DNA of 64,000 nt from Centipeda felix (GTDB taxonomy: Bacteria; Bacillota; Negativicutes; Selenomonadales; Selenomonadaceae): positions 186,001-250,000 of the forward strand of contig NZ_LT891958.1 of NCBI RefSeq assembly GCF_900186465.1, written 5' to 3'. Below are positions 1-9,713 of the stretch, piece by piece; within the stretch, counting starts at the first letter, position 1; the number at the start of each line of letters is the position of its first letter. A program made the translations under genes and the position numbers. The notes under the pieces are model-generated. The model was not told the DNA's origin. It did no database searches and saw nothing but the letters and a program-made list of their open reading frames with translations.

Positions 1-1370
1 TATTCGAGCACCTCGAACTGCAGCGTGCCGACCGTGCCGACGATATAGCTGTCAAGCCCCGCACCGACCTGCTCAAAGAGCTGGATCGCGCCCTCCTGCG
101 TCAGCTGCTCGATGCCCTTGACGAACTGCTTGCGCTTCATCGTATCCTTTGCCGCGACGCGTGCGAAGCGCTCGGGCGGGAACACGGGGAAGTCCTCGAA
201 CTTGAACTTGTGCGCGGGGTCGCAGAGCGTATCGCCGATGCCGAATACGCCGGGGTCAAACAGTCCCACGATGTCGCCTGGGTACGCCGTGTCGATGATC
301 TGGCGATCCTGCGCGAGGAATTGCTGCGGCTGAGCGAGCTTGATAAGTTTTCCGCTCGGCGCGTGCCAGACGCTCATATTGCGGTCGAATTTTCCCGAGG
401 TAATGCGGATAAAAGCGAGTCGGTCGCGGTGCGCGGGGTTCATATTCGCCTGAATCTTAAAGACGAATCCCGAGAACTGCTCATCGTCAGGCTCGATCAC
501 GCCGTCCGAAGACATGCGCGGTGCGGGCGTCGGCGCGAGACGGATATACTCCTCAAGGAAGTTCTGCACGCCGAAATTCGTCATCGCAGAGCCGAAGAAC
601 ATCGGCGTCAGCTCACCCGCATCAATCGCCGCGCGGTCAAATGCCTCGCCCGCGTCGCGCAGCAGCTCGATGTCATCCGCAAGAGCGGCGGCGGCCTCCG
701 CGCCGACACGCTCCTTCCACGCGGGATCATCCATCTCAAACACCTCGGAGACACGCGTCTCCTGCCCGTGGCTCGTATCCTCGGCAAAGAGCTCGATGCG
801 ATTCTTCTCGCGGTCATAGACGCCGCGATACGTGCCGTCCGTTCCGATCGGCCAGTTCATCGGGTAGGAACGGATGCCAAGTACGTTCTCCAGCTCGTCC
901 ATGAGATCGAGCGGCGCCTTGCCGAAGCGGTCGAGCTTGTTGACAAAGGTAAAGATGGGGATGCCGCGCTGACGGCAGACGCGGAACAGCTTGCGCGTCT
1001 GTGCCTCAACGCCCTTTGCCGCGTCGATGATCATGACGGCACTGTCCACCGCCATCAGCGTGCGGTACGTGTCCTCACTGAAGTCCTGATGCCCCGGCGT
1101 ATCGAGGATGTTGATCCGATAGCTGTCATAGTCGAACTGCAGCACGGAGGATGTGACCGAGATGCCGCGCTGTTTTTCGATCTCCATCCAGTCAGAGACG
1201 GCATGACGCTGCGTCTTGCGCGACTTGATCGAGCCCGCGAGATGGATTGCCCCGCCGTAAAGCAGCAGCTTCTCGGTGAGCGTCGTCTTGCCCGCGTCCG
1301 GATGCGAGATGATGGCAAAGGTGCGTCGCTTCGCGATCTCGCGGTCGAGTTCTTCTTTCAGAGCTCCCAT
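1..1370 (-). CDS. prfC: Peptide chain release factor 3 (partial, C-terminal end outside window)
   Basis: RF3 is a cytoplasmic translational GTPase that recycles RF1/RF2 from the ribosome after peptide release. I translated the minus strand by hand because the frame runs off the window. The product begins MGALKEELDREIAKRRTFAI, followed by the P-loop SHPDAGKTT, the switch region with RGISVTSS, the G3 motif DTPGHQDFSED and the G4 motif NKLDR. That order and the RF3-typical spacing separate it from EF-G. About 456 codons are visible of a family length near 525, so only the C-terminal part is missing. The ATG at 1368-1370 has a GGGAGA ribosome site that overlaps the end of the upstream xth gene (9-bp gap), so the two are probably co-transcribed and perhaps coupled. 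Confidence 0.95.
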   Translation of the reverse strand, partial: MGALKEELDREIAKRRTFAIISHPDAGKTTLTEKLLLYGGAIHLAGSIKSRKTQRHAVSDWMEIEKQRGISVTSSVLQFDYDSYRINILDTPGHQDFSEDTYRTLMAVDSAVMIIDAAKGVEAQTRKLFRVCRQRGIPIFTFVNKLDRFGKAPLDLMDELENVLGIRSYPMNWPIGTDGTYRGVYDREKNRIELFAEDTSHGQETRVSEVFEMDDPAWKERVGAEAAAALADDIELLRDAGEAFDRAAIDAGELTPMFFGSAMTNFGVQNFLEEYIRLAPTPAPRMSSDGVIEPDDEQFSGFVFKIQANMNPAHRDRLAFIRITSGKFDRNMSVWHAPSGKLIKLAQPQQFLAQDRQIIDTAYPGDIVGLFDPGVFGIGDTLCDPAHKFKFEDFPVFPPERFARVAAKDTMKRKQFVKGIEQLTQEGAIQLFEQVGAGLDSYIVGTVGTLQFEVLE

Positions 1371-1379
1371 AAATCTCCC

Positions 1380-2132
1380 TTACTTTAGTGTCAGTGATAC
1401 GGGGCAGTGATCGCTCCCGAATACATCCGCATGGATCTCCGCCGCCGCGATGCGGTCACGCAGCTCCTCGGAGACGAGGAAGTAGTCGATGCGCCACCCT
1501 GCATTCGTCTCGCGCGCATGGCGCAGATACGACCACCACGTATACGCCCCCGTGAGGTCGGGATAGAGCGCGCGGAACGTATCGACAAAGCCCGCATTGA
1601 GCAGCTCCGTGAACTTGCCGCGCTCCTCGTCTGTAAAGCCCGCGTTGCGGCGGTTGCTCTTCGGATTCTTGAGGTCGATCTCCGTATGCGCGACGTTGAG
1701 GTCGCCGCAGACGACGACAGGTTTTTTCGCACGCAGATCGAGCAGGAATGCGCGGAACGCATCCTCCCATGTCATGCGATAGTCGAGGCGCTCGAGTGCG
1801 CGCTTTGCGTTCGGTGTGTAGACCGTGACGAGATAGACGTCATTGAACTCCATCGTGATGACGCGCCCCTCGTGATCGTGCTCGGGGATGCCGATGCCGT
1901 ACGCCACGGAGAGCGGCTTCACGCGCGTAAAGATCGCCGTGCCCGAGTAGCCCTTTTTCTCTGCGCTGTAAAAATACTGCTCGTAGCCGGGCAGATCGAG
2001 GATCGCTTGCCCCTCCTGCATCTTCGTCTCCTGCAGGCAGAAGGCGTCTGCGTCAAGCTCCTTGAACGCCTCCATAAATCCCTTTTTGAGTGCGGCGCGC
2101 AGGCCGTTGACATTCCATGATACAAAGCGCAT
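1380..2132 (-). CDS. xth: Exodeoxyribonuclease III / AP endonuclease
   Basis: This 250-residue enzyme belongs to the ExoIII/ExoA branch of the endonuclease-exonuclease-phosphatase family, which cuts DNA at abasic sites and trims 3' ends in base excision repair. Visible family motifs are the N-terminal WNVNGLRA, the metal-binding glutamate in LQETK (about residue 35), GDLNVAH around residue 143 and the catalytic GSDHCPV at the C terminus. Length and motif order match the full family, so the protein looks intact. It lies 14 bp after lepB and 9 bp before prfC on the same strand. The start gives [10 protein letters not shown], the usual N terminus of the family. Confidence 0.96.
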   Translation of the reverse strand: MRFVSWNVNGLRAALKKGFMEAFKELDADAFCLQETKMQEGQAILDLPGYEQYFYSAEKKGYSGTAIFTRVKPLSVAYGIGIPEHDHEGRVITMEFNDVYLVTVYTPNAKRALERLDYRMTWEDAFRAFLLDLRAKKPVVVCGDLNVAHTEIDLKNPKSNRRNAGFTDEERGKFTELLNAGFVDTFRALYPDLTGAYTWWSYLRHARETNAGWRIDYFLVSEELRDRIAAAEIHADVFGSDHCPVSLTLK

Positions 2133-2146
2133 CGCGTCGTCCTCCG

Positions 2147-2674
2147 TCAGAGCGTCTTATACGCCGAAATCGGCCAGAATACGAGCATCGCCTTCCCCTT
2201 GATGAGATCGTACGGAACGAATCCCACGTCGGCAAAGCGGCTGTCCTCAGAGTTGTTGCGGTTGTCGCCCATGACGAAGATATGTCCCTCGGGCACAGTC
2301 GCCTTGGGGTACTCGCTCCGCGTCTTTTCGAGGATATAGTCCTCTGTGAGCAGCTGATCGTTGACGAGCACGCGCCCCTCGCGGATCTCGATCGTATCCC
2401 CCGGCACGGCGATCACGCGCTTGATGAAGTCACGGCTCGGATCGCGCGGATACTGAAAGACGAGTACGTCCCCCTTCTCGGGCGGATGGAACCGGTAGAT
2501 GAACTTGTTGACGACAAGGCGCTGCTCTGACTCGAGCGTCGGGCGCATCGACGGCCCGTCAACGACATAGAGCTCGACGATAAAGGTGCGAATGAACATC
2601 GCAAGAGCAACGGCGACGACGATGGAGACAATCCAGTCTTTGATCTCGGACGCCGTTGATGTTTCCTGTTCCAT
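2147..2674 (-). CDS. lepB: Signal peptidase I
   Basis: Type I signal peptidase removes signal peptides from exported proteins at the outer face of the cytoplasmic membrane. The 175-residue product has one N-terminal membrane helix (about residues 15-35), then the catalytic serine motif DGPSMRPTL (Ser42) and the lysine motif [12 protein letters not shown] (Lys85). The conserved [12 protein letters not shown] box and a C-terminal [10 protein letters not shown] follow. The short single-helix form is typical of Firmicutes enzymes rather than the two-helix E. coli LepB. It sits downstream of rplS across a terminator-like hairpin and upstream of xth. Confidence 0.96.
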   Translation of the reverse strand: MEQETSTASEIKDWIVSIVVAVALAMFIRTFIVELYVVDGPSMRPTLESEQRLVVNKFIYRFHPPEKGDVLVFQYPRDPSRDFIKRVIAVPGDTIEIREGRVLVNDQLLTEDYILEKTRSEYPKATVPEGHIFVMGDNRNNSEDSRFADVGFVPYDLIKGKAMLVFWPISAYKTL

Positions 2675-2765
2675 AGAGGCCTCCTTCCAGCCATACGGGA
2701 AGCACGGATAAAATCTACCTCTTTATTTTATCCCTGATTCCTAAGAAAAAAGATGAAAGAAACGC

Positions 2766-2794
2766 GAAAAATAGGGACTGCCGCAGCAGTCCCC
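2766..2794 (-). terminator. Rho-independent terminator after rplS
   Basis: On the minus strand GGGACTGC (2793-2786) pairs with GCAGTCCC (2781-2774) across a four-base loop and is followed by TATTTTT. It begins 13 bp after the rplS stop codon, so it probably ends or attenuates the rplS transcript before lepB. Confidence 0.85.
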
Positions 2795-2806
2795 ATCTTC
2801 CATCGA

Positions 2807-3148
2807 TCAGCGTTTTTCCCGAATACGAGCTGCCTTGCCCGTGAGACCGCGCAGATAGTAGAGCTTGGCGCGGCGGACGATGCCGCGGCGCGTCACCTCG
2901 ATCTTTGCGATGCGTGGAGAGTGCACGGGGAAGAGACGCTCAACGCCGACGCCCGATGCGATGCGGCGCACGGTAAAGGTCTCACGGACACCCGTGCCCT
3001 GGCGGGCGATGACAACGCCCTCGAACACCTGGATACGCTCACGCGTGCCCTCGACGATACGGGCATGGACGCGTACTGTGTCACCGGGCGCGAACTGCGG
3101 GATATCCGAGCGGAGCTGTTCCTTCTCCAGGACTTCGATGATGTTCAT
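2807..3148 (-). CDS. rplS: 50S ribosomal protein L19
   Basis: The product is the large-subunit protein L19, which bridges to the 30S subunit. The 113-residue chain starts [17 protein letters not shown] and contains the L19 hallmarks [29 protein letters not shown] and the basic stretch [11 protein letters not shown] before a lysine/arginine-rich end. The frame is open upstream to a TTG codon, but the ATG used here is preceded by GGAGGAAAA at good spacing and gives the normal L19 length, so the upstream extension is rejected. It is followed by a strong hairpin terminator. Confidence 0.96.
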   Translation of the reverse strand: MNIIEVLEKEQLRSDIPQFAPGDTVRVHARIVEGTRERIQVFEGVVIARQGTGVRETFTVRRIASGVGVERLFPVHSPRIAKIEVTRRGIVRRAKLYYLRGLTGKAARIREKR

Positions 3149-3260
3149 ACGTTTTCCTCCTTCGATCGGGCGTTCATACGCGACCCTCTGCCGCCCAGCG
3201 GACCACCCATACACATACTCAGTGACTATATCATAAGATGGATTTCTGTGCAAGCGTTTT

Positions 3261-5063
3261 TTAGCGCCACTGCAAATTCATTATATTGCTCTTTGTATGT
3301 TCCCCCTGCTTCTCTTTTACCGGGGCCTGTTCCTGTGGGCGGGGCGGCGGCATGCGGGTCTTCCCATCCTTCGGCTCGCAGCTGATGCGGTTGCGCCCCC
3401 CCTCCTTCGATGCATAGAGAGCGGTATCTGCACGCTTGACGAGCGCGGCGGCATCGTCGTCCGGACCATGCCAGACACCGATGCCGCCGCTGCATGTCAC
3501 CTGCTGCGCCGTCAGCAGCCGTGCCTTGGCGACCCCCTCACGGATCTGATTGGCAAATGCCTGCGCCTTTGCACCGTCATAGTGCAGGCAGAGCAGGATG
3601 AATTCCTCACCGCCCCAACGAATGAGTATGTGCCGCCGATCGAGGAAGGAACGGATGGTCTGTGCAAAGCCAAAGAGCACCTCATCGCCGGCATCGTGTC
3701 CGTACGTGTCGTTGATCGACTTAAAGTGGTCGATGTCGAACATGACGAGGGAGAGCGGCTCACCTGTATCTCGCGCGATCTTTGTGAAGTCGCGCATCGC
3801 GGATGGGAATCTGTTCCGATTGTAAACCCCCGTAAGCGGATCGATCTCCATGCGCTTCTTAACTGCCTGCACCTCTCCCTCGAGGGTGTTGGAGCGCTCC
3901 ATGAGCCGGCGCTCGGACTCCGCACGGTCGAGGATAAGCTGGATGATAAAGAAAGAGATCGTATAGATACTGAACGGTGTAAATGAGGTCTGTGCCTCAT
4001 ACAGCCGATACTGGAATGCAAGCGCATCGATGATGCCGAGCGGCACGATGATGAGCAGGGCGATCAGGAGAGCTGCGGCGTGCTTGTTGCCCGCCTTGCT
4101 CGACTTCCAGAGTGCGTATGCGACGTAGCTGCCCCAGACGGCGAGTCCCGGCACGTAGGGGAACTGCATCATGTAGAGGCCGAACTGCCCCATCATTTCA
4201 GCGATGATGCCGACCACGAGGAGCACGACGAAGATGTTGTTCAACCGCATGATCCACGAGCGATACTGCCGGTTCACGACCTCGACGAGGAGGATGCTGC
4301 CCGCAATAGGCAGCAGGAAGGATGAGATCAGCTCTGTGCGCCACCACAAAACCGGCCAGTCCATCCACATGAAGATGAGGTTCGAGGAGCTGAACATCCA
4401 GACAAAGAACGTCGTCAAGAGGAGCATGAGACGCAGATAGATGCCGCGCCGTGCCGCATCGACGACAAAGTACACGCCGATCACCATCATTAAGATGACG
4501 ATGGCCGTCAGCCCCGCAACATAGGGAAAGTCATAAATAAAAAGCCGCTTGACGAGTTCGGACTCCTTATCGATATGCACGCGGTTGAGCTGTGTGAGTA
4601 CCCACGGATTGTCCGAGGTCACGCGGATGATGAGCTCCCGTCCTGCCGCCCACGCGGGCAGATTGACGAGATGCCACTTGCGCCCGTACTGCTCCAGCTG
4701 CGGATCGCTGCTCCCATAGCGGTAGATGGCCGATCCATCCAGATAGACACGGACGGACTGATCAATGGTCGCGAAGAAGAAGCTCTCATCGCCCCGCATA
4801 TCCGCCGGGACATGGACACGCAGCCATGCGCTGCGCGTTCCCTCGGGAGCAGAGGCCCCCTCACGCGGGTCGAACGGCACCCACGTCCCATCGCTCGAGG
4901 AAAAGGAGGGCGGCGCTTTCATCGCCTTGACATTGGTGTCAACGGTATTCTCCTGCCAGTATTCCCACGTCAGCGTTTCATCCTCTGCCGACGCACTGCT
5001 CCCAACGCCCAGAACCAGCACAAACAGTGCAAGGGACAGAAAAAACATCACGCTTCGCTTCAT
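3261..5063 (-). CDS. Membrane diguanylate cyclase with 7TM-DISM-like sensor and GGDEF domain
   Basis: This 600-residue protein probably makes the second messenger c-di-GMP in response to an extracellular signal. It has a signal peptide (residues 1-26), a periplasmic beta-rich domain (about 27-175) with SAWLRVHVP and [14 protein letters not shown] resembling 7TMR-DISM extracellular modules, seven hydrophobic segments (about 180-385), a short coiled coil and a GGDEF domain (about 405-560). The catalytic motif reads RWGGEEF, an active variant, and [18 protein letters not shown] is intact. The inhibitory RxxD site upstream of GGEEF is absent. A proline- and lysine-rich tail of about 40 residues follows the domain. 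The start has an AGGAGGTGA ribosome site. It lies 47 bp after aroB. The signal it senses cannot be told. Confidence 0.88.
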   Translation of the reverse strand: MKRSVMFFLSLALFVLVLGVGSSASAEDETLTWEYWQENTVDTNVKAMKAPPSFSSSDGTWVPFDPREGASAPEGTRSAWLRVHVPADMRGDESFFFATIDQSVRVYLDGSAIYRYGSSDPQLEQYGRKWHLVNLPAWAAGRELIIRVTSDNPWVLTQLNRVHIDKESELVKRLFIYDFPYVAGLTAIVILMMVIGVYFVVDAARRGIYLRLMLLLTTFFVWMFSSSNLIFMWMDWPVLWWRTELISSFLLPIAGSILLVEVVNRQYRSWIMRLNNIFVVLLVVGIIAEMMGQFGLYMMQFPYVPGLAVWGSYVAYALWKSSKAGNKHAAALLIALLIIVPLGIIDALAFQYRLYEAQTSFTPFSIYTISFFIIQLILDRAESERRLMERSNTLEGEVQAVKKRMEIDPLTGVYNRNRFPSAMRDFTKIARDTGEPLSLVMFDIDHFKSINDTYGHDAGDEVLFGFAQTIRSFLDRRHILIRWGGEEFILLCLHYDGAKAQAFANQIREGVAKARLLTAQQVTCSGGIGVWHGPDDDAAALVKRADTALYASKEGGRNRISCEPKDGKTRMPPPRPQEQAPVKEKQGEHTKSNIMNLQWR

Positions 5064-5110
5064 ACATCCGTCACCTCCTATCTATTGTTTCGGTTCATTG
5101 AATGCTTTTC

Positions 5111-6211
5111 TTAATAGCGGACGTGGGTAAAAAGTCCTAAAATATTTTCGCGAACGATCTCCTCGGGTACGTCGCTGCGCACACATACCCTGCCGATATC
5201 CTCGGCGAGGACCCAGTGAATCCGCCCATCCACAGTCTTTTTGTCATGAAAGAGATCGTCGTACATCGCATCCGGCAACGCTCCCTCGACAGAGCAGGGC
5301 AGCCCCATCGCTTCAATCAGCTGCTCGATGCGCGCACACGTCTCCGCAGGGAGGAGTCCCATCGCCGTACTGATGCGCGCCGCGCCGATCATGCCGATGG
5401 CGACTGCCTCGCCGTGGCGGTAGCGCGTGTAACCCGTCTCTTTCTCAATCGCATGGGCGATGGTATGTCCGAAGTTCAGGATGCGGCGCAGGCCACCCTC
5501 GCGCTCATCCTGACGGACGACGTCTGCCTTGATTTCACAGGAGCGCGCGATCATGTGAGATGCCGCTGTGGGAGTGAGTGCGAGCACATCGTCACGATGC
5601 TCCTCCAGCCATGCGAAGAACGCCGCATCCGCAATAACGCCGTACTTGATGATCTCCCCGAGCCCCGTCGCGATCTCGCGCGCAGGCAGCGTCCGCAGAC
5701 GGTCGAGATCCATGATGACGGCGTCGGGCTGGTAGAATGCACCGATGAGGTTCTTGCCAAGTGCATGGTTGACGGCGACCTTGCCGCCGACGCTCGAGTC
5801 CACCTGTGCAAGGAGGCTCGTCGGCAGCTGCACAAATGGCACGCCGCGCATGTAGGTTGCGGCGATAAAGCCCGCAAGATCGCCGACGACGCCGCCGCCG
5901 AACGCAAAGATCGGCGATTTGCGGTCGAGCCTCAGCTCAATCGCACGCGTATAGAGGTCGTTCGCTATGGTAAGGCTCTTCGAGGACTCTCCGGCAGGGA
6001 CGGTGACGATCGCAGCATCCACGCCGCCGCGTGCGATCTGCTCTGCCGTATGGGCAGCATAGCGCGGGCCGACGTTCGTATCCGTGACGATCATGCCGCG
6101 TGCGGAGTATCCTGCCCCACGGACGAACGCCGTGAGCATTTCATCCATCCCGCTGCCGATCTCGATGGCGTAGCTGCGCGCACCAAGCGCGACCTCTACC
6201 GTACGTCTCAT
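5111..6211 (-). CDS. aroB: 3-dehydroquinate synthase
   Basis: AroB converts DAHP to 3-dehydroquinate, the second step of the shikimate pathway, in the cytoplasm with NAD and zinc. The 366-residue product has the NAD-binding GGGVVGDLAGFIAATYMRG, the active-site VDSSVGGKVAVNH with GKNLIG, and zinc-ligand segments RRILNFGHTIAHAIE and YRHGEAVAIGM. Its length is normal for the family. I chose the ATG at 6211 (MRRTVEVALG) because the longer frame runs back into aroK. The aroK stop and this start are separated by one base, so translation is likely coupled. Order on the strand is aroC, aroK, aroB. Confidence 0.96.
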   Translation of the reverse strand: MRRTVEVALGARSYAIEIGSGMDEMLTAFVRGAGYSARGMIVTDTNVGPRYAAHTAEQIARGGVDAAIVTVPAGESSKSLTIANDLYTRAIELRLDRKSPIFAFGGGVVGDLAGFIAATYMRGVPFVQLPTSLLAQVDSSVGGKVAVNHALGKNLIGAFYQPDAVIMDLDRLRTLPAREIATGLGEIIKYGVIADAAFFAWLEEHRDDVLALTPTAASHMIARSCEIKADVVRQDEREGGLRRILNFGHTIAHAIEKETGYTRYRHGEAVAIGMIGAARISTAMGLLPAETCARIEQLIEAMGLPCSVEGALPDAMYDDLFHDKKTVDGRIHWVLAEDIGRVCVRSDVPEEIVRENILGLFTHVRY

Positions 6212-6212
6212 A

Positions 6213-6734
6213 TCACTTTCTCCATATCCGCGTCGCCTGTACGATGTACTCTGCCACCTCGAGCGGCGAACGACGGCTCGTATCCACTGTAATGTCCGCC
6301 CCCGCATAGAGGGTGCGGCGTTCCTCCAGCAGCTGCACAACGGCAGCACGGCGGTCGCCCGCATCGGCACCATCGAGTACGGGGCGCGCGCCGCGTGCCG
6401 CTGTCCGCTGCAGTATGGTATCGACATCGGCCGTCAGCGCGACAAGGACACCGTTTTCACGCAGGATCGCAGCGTTCCCAGCATCCTTGACCGTCCCGCC
6501 GCCCGTTGCGATGACGAGCCCACTCCGCGCGGCGGCAGCACGTACGGCTTCCTTTTCCCGTGCGCGAAAATATGGCTCGCCGTACTGCGCGAATATCTGC
6601 GGAATGGAGATGCCGCACGCTTCCTCAATTTTTCTATCGAGATCGTGAAAGGCGCAGCCGAGCCGTCCCGCTAGGAGGCGCCCGACGCTCGTCTTGCCCG
6701 TCCCCATAAAGCCAATCAGTACAATGTTCTTCAT
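6213..6734 (-). CDS. aroK: Shikimate kinase
   Basis: AroK phosphorylates shikimate to shikimate 3-phosphate with ATP. The 173-residue protein starts MKNIVLIGFMGTGKTSVGRL, with a Walker A at residues 11-17, followed by the shikimate-binding aspartate in FHDLDRKIEE, the arginine in YFRAREKEAVR, GGGTV, and the lid arginine segment GARPVLDG. Length is normal. The start overlaps the aroC stop by four bases (ATGA), which fixes this ATG over an upstream alternative and indicates translational coupling. Confidence 0.96.
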   Translation of the reverse strand: MKNIVLIGFMGTGKTSVGRLLAGRLGCAFHDLDRKIEEACGISIPQIFAQYGEPYFRAREKEAVRAAAARSGLVIATGGGTVKDAGNAAILRENGVLVALTADVDTILQRTAARGARPVLDGADAGDRRAAVVQLLEERRTLYAGADITVDTSRRSPLEVAEYIVQATRIWRK

Positions 6735-7900
6735 GGATTCTGCCACACCTCGGCAAGGCGTGTGCGGTAGGCAGCGAGTGACACCTGAAGATCCGTCATG
6801 CTGTCCGCACTGAATTGCGAGCATACCGCATCCGCCAGCACAAATGCCGTCATTGCCTCACCGACCACGGAGGCAGCAGGGACGGCGCAGGTGTCGCTGC
6901 GCTCCTTGCTCGCCGAGACCGCCTCCCCCGTTGCGAGGTCGATGGTCCGCAGCGGCGCCATCAGGGTCGGGATGGGCTTCATCGCCGCGCGCACGATGAG
7001 CGGCTCTCCGTTTGTCATGCCGCCCTCAAGGCCGCCCGCGCGGTTGGTCTTGCGATAGGGACGTCCATCTGCGCCCATATAGAGCTCATCGTGGATCTCA
7101 CTGCCGGGCAGATGCGCGCACGCAAAGCCCGCGCCAATCTCCACGCCCTTGATCGCCTGAATGGACATGAGTGCGCCCGCCAGACGGCCATCGAGCCGCC
7201 GATCCCACTGCGTATGCGTACCAAGTCCCGTGGGCAGGCCACGCACGACGATCTCAAAGATGCCGCCGAGCGTATCCCCTGCCAGTTTTGCCTCGTCGAT
7301 GCGCTCTCTCATGCGCGCCCCCGCTGCCGCGTCACAGCAGTTCAAATCGTCGGAGTTGGTCACTCCGATATCGTCGGCACGGATGGCCGCCGCATCGACG
7401 GCCACACCACCGATCTCCGTGACGTGGGAGGCAATGTCAATGCCGAGCGCCGCGAGAAGCTGGCGGCAAACAGCTCCGACCGCGACGCGCATCGTCGTCT
7501 CGCGTGCACTCGACCGCTCGAGGATGTCACGCGCATCCCTGCGGTCGTACTTCAGCACGCCCGCCAGATCGGCATGTCCGGGGCGTACTGCCGTGATCCG
7601 CTCCCCCGTCGGTGTGCCGAAGGGATCCATGCGATCCGTCCAGTTCACAAAGTCGCGGTTCACGACCTGCAGGGTAAGCGGTGCGCCGATGGTCTCGCCA
7701 AAGCGCAGTCCCGAGAGCACGAGCACGCGATCCGTCTCGATCTTCATGCGCCCGCCGCGTCCATAGCCGCGCTGGCGGCGCGCAAGCTGGGCATCGAGCT
7801 CCGCACGCGAGAGCTGCAGCCCCGCCGGCAGACCATCGATGATTGCCGTCAGTGCCGCGCCATGCGATTCTCCCCCCGTGATAAACCGCAGCTGTCCCAT
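6731..7900 (-). CDS. aroC: Chorismate synthase
   Basis: AroC makes chorismate from EPSP using reduced FMN, the last common step to aromatic amino acids and folate. The 389-residue product shows all three family signatures: GGESHG near residue 10 in ITGGESHGAALTAII, the basic block RRQRGYGRGGRMKIETD, and later TNGEPLIVRAAMKPIPT plus the histidine/arginine segment RPGHADLAGVLKYDRRD. Its length fits the long bacterial form. It is first in the aroC-aroK-aroB run, behind an AT-rich region that presumably holds the promoter. EPSP synthase (aroA) is not in the window. Confidence 0.97.
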   Translation of the reverse strand: MGQLRFITGGESHGAALTAIIDGLPAGLQLSRAELDAQLARRQRGYGRGGRMKIETDRVLVLSGLRFGETIGAPLTLQVVNRDFVNWTDRMDPFGTPTGERITAVRPGHADLAGVLKYDRRDARDILERSSARETTMRVAVGAVCRQLLAALGIDIASHVTEIGGVAVDAAAIRADDIGVTNSDDLNCCDAAAGARMRERIDEAKLAGDTLGGIFEIVVRGLPTGLGTHTQWDRRLDGRLAGALMSIQAIKGVEIGAGFACAHLPGSEIHDELYMGADGRPYRKTNRAGGLEGGMTNGEPLIVRAAMKPIPTLMAPLRTIDLATGEAVSASKERSDTCAVPAASVVGEAMTAFVLADAVCSQFSADSMTDLQVSLAAYRTRLAEVWQNP

Positions 7901-8016
7901 GTGAATCCCCCTCTAATCGTCCCACTTCGTTTTTTGTATATATATGTATATATTTGTAATAATTTCGATATATTAAGTACTTTTCCTGCCAACGAACAAT
8001 TAAAAATTAGTTATCT
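7901..8016 (-). promoter_or_regulatory. AT-rich promoter region of the aroCKB operon
   Basis: This 116-bp gap separates the end of the pilus operon from aroC. Its middle (about 7935-8000) is rich in alternating TATATA tracts, in strong contrast to the GC-rich genes around it. Several overlapping minus-strand -10-like hexamers are possible, so I do not assign one. No clear terminator for the pilO-like gene is seen. Confidence 0.5.
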
Positions 8017-8556
8017 CTACTCGTGCGCCGCCAGTGCCGCCGTCTCAACTGTAATCACTGCATGGAGCATCGTGCCGTCCGCTGTCAGACTTAGTGCCTT
8101 GAACACGGCCGTACGTTCCCCGCTTTCCACCTCGCGCAGAAAGGAGTTCAGGGAGAAATAATCGCCGCTCACGTAAATCTCAGCACTCTGCCGTACGACC
8201 TCCCCATCCGAAACGGCGGGATGCGGAACCATGCGGACAAGTGTAACCCCGGCATGGCGGGCACTGCGCTCTACAGATGAAAAGAAAGCCCCCTGTGCAT
8301 GTTCCTCAGGCAGAGCCGCCGCAAGGCGTGCCTCACGCAGACGCAGCTTGTCCTCCGCCTGCTCATCTGCGTGGACCGTGCGCTGATACACCTCTGTCCG
8401 CGCAAGGACAGCACGTGCCGCATCGCGCTCCGCCCGCGCGGCCTCCCGCTCCGCAGAAAAATACGTCGACAGAAGTGCCGCGTATAAAAGGGCAAGAAAA
8501 AACGCCCAGATCAGCGCCGCCATCATCTGCTGACGCTTCGTCCACCGCCGCATCAC
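8017..8556 (-). CDS. pilO: PilO-like type IV pilus / secretion assembly protein
   Basis: PilO-type proteins form the inner-membrane alignment complex of type IV pili with PilN and PilP. This 179-residue protein has a short basic N terminus, one membrane helix (about residues 13-33), a charged alanine/arginine-rich coiled coil (about 35-75) and a C-terminal alpha/beta domain containing VTLVRMVPHPAVSDG and SLNSFLREVESGERTAVF. The last is typical of the PilO/GspM ferredoxin-like fold. It overlaps the upstream PilMN gene by four bases and is last in the operon. Sequence conservation in this family is low, so the call rests on architecture and position. Confidence 0.7.
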   Translation of the reverse strand: MMRRWTKRQQMMAALIWAFFLALLYAALLSTYFSAEREAARAERDAARAVLARTEVYQRTVHADEQAEDKLRLREARLAAALPEEHAQGAFFSSVERSARHAGVTLVRMVPHPAVSDGEVVRQSAEIYVSGDYFSLNSFLREVESGERTAVFKALSLTADGTMLHAVITVETAALAAHE

Positions 8557-9713
8557 AGCCCCACACCATCCGTGCGCAGGACAAAGCGGATGTATCCATC
8601 CTCCCGTGATACCTCCGCCAAGACCGGCGGGGCACGGAAAAATCCATCCTCTGCGATCTGTTCCGTCATTGTCGCGAGAGCCTCGTAGCTCTCCGCCTCC
8701 CCCTCAATCTCCAGCATCTGCCCCGCGCGCAGCGCGGTGAGCTGAATGCCTTTGAGCGGCAGCGTGCCGAGATGTACGAGGAGTGCACACAGAGGCAGGG
8801 ACTCCGCCTGTACTTCCGCCAGCGCACGCTCACGCTCTGCCACAGCGGCACGCCGCATCGCATACTCCTCCATGCGGCGTACATCTGCATCATGAAGGCG
8901 CAGCTCCTCCTGCACCGTCTCTGTCGCTGTGCGCTCCGCCATAAGGCCGGCCGCATCCGCCGACACGGCTGCGGCAAAGAAGAGCGTCGCCGCTCCCGCA
9001 GTCAGCTCCGGCGCGCGGCGGCGCAGACGCGGAAAGATGCAATGCTCTGCCTGCCAAGAGAGGGAGGAGGAAGGCTTAGGAACGAGCAGCCCCGCATAGA
9101 TTGCCGTGCACTCTCCCGGGTGCTCCTCCAGCTCCTCCCACGGCATCTGCGGTTCCCGTGCCGCCGCAATCAAGGGGGCAAGAGTGCCGCCGTCGGGCGG
9201 GCAGATCGTCAGCCGACGCAGACGGAGGCCGCGCGCAGAGAACGCCGAAAAGTATGCCTGCACACGGGGCTCCTCCATGGCTGCCGTCCAATAGCGGTGT
9301 GTGTTGGCATCCGTCTCCATAGGCGCACAGCAGAGCCGCAGATCGGCGGGCAGTGTGCTCCCCTCTCTATCCGCCTCCGCGCGCATCGCCCAGATGAGTG
9401 CCGCCTGCAGCTCTGCCCCCGTCAGTGCGGCGGGGAGTTCCCGCTCCGCCGTCATGGCAAGCTCCGCAGGCAGCGCAAGACCGAGCGGCAGGTGCATCCA
9501 TCCGAGCGAATCCAGCGCTGCGCAGGTGGCAGCAGCGAGAGAAGCGACATCTGCTCCGTCACAGGAACACGCCGCTCCCGATGATGCAGTGACCGTCCAC
9601 ACTCCATCCCTCTCCTCCGGTGCAGCAAGGCGGACGAGCCGCAGCCCCTCCGCCGTCATGCTGATGCCCACCGCCTCGCGCGGGCGCAGACTAAAACCAT
9701 CGACGCCAAACAT
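8553..9713 (-). CDS. PilM-PilN-like fusion protein of the pilus operon
   Basis: The 386-residue chain appears to join two pilus alignment proteins normally encoded separately. Residues 1-230 resemble a degenerate actin-like PilM: the start VGISMTAEGLRLVRL sits where PilM has its phosphate-binding IGIDIGS, with the aspartate lost, so ATP binding is doubtful. About residues 233-258 form a membrane helix, followed by a coiled coil and a C-terminal domain with LPLKGIQLTALRAGQMLEIEG like PilN/GspL. I chose the ATG at 9713 because AAGGA lies eight bases upstream; it overlaps the preceding gene by 23 bp. The pilO-like gene follows with a four-base overlap. PilN and PilO normally dimerise, which supports the reading. 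Confidence 0.6.
   Translation of the reverse strand: MFGVDGFSLRPREAVGISMTAEGLRLVRLAAPEERDGVWTVTASSGAACSCDGADVASLAAATCAALDSLGWMHLPLGLALPAELAMTAERELPAALTGAELQAALIWAMRAEADREGSTLPADLRLCCAPMETDANTHRYWTAAMEEPRVQAYFSAFSARGLRLRRLTICPPDGGTLAPLIAAAREPQMPWEELEEHPGECTAIYAGLLVPKPSSSLSWQAEHCIFPRLRRRAPELTAGAATLFFAAAVSADAAGLMAERTATETVQEELRLHDADVRRMEEYAMRRAAVAERERALAEVQAESLPLCALLVHLGTLPLKGIQLTALRAGQMLEIEGEAESYEALATMTEQIAEDGFFRAPPVLAEVSREDGYIRFVLRTDGVGL

Noticed and set aside
210-1388. Long plus-strand frame of 392 codons opposite prfC
   Set aside because: It is the complement of RF3, which shows all GTPase motifs on the other strand. The arginine-rich composition is that of a shadow frame.
6815-8161. Plus-strand frame of 448 codons across aroC and the following gap
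   Set aside because: It is opposite the conserved aroC gene, has no ribosome site and shows no domain; its end runs through AT-rich intergenic DNA.
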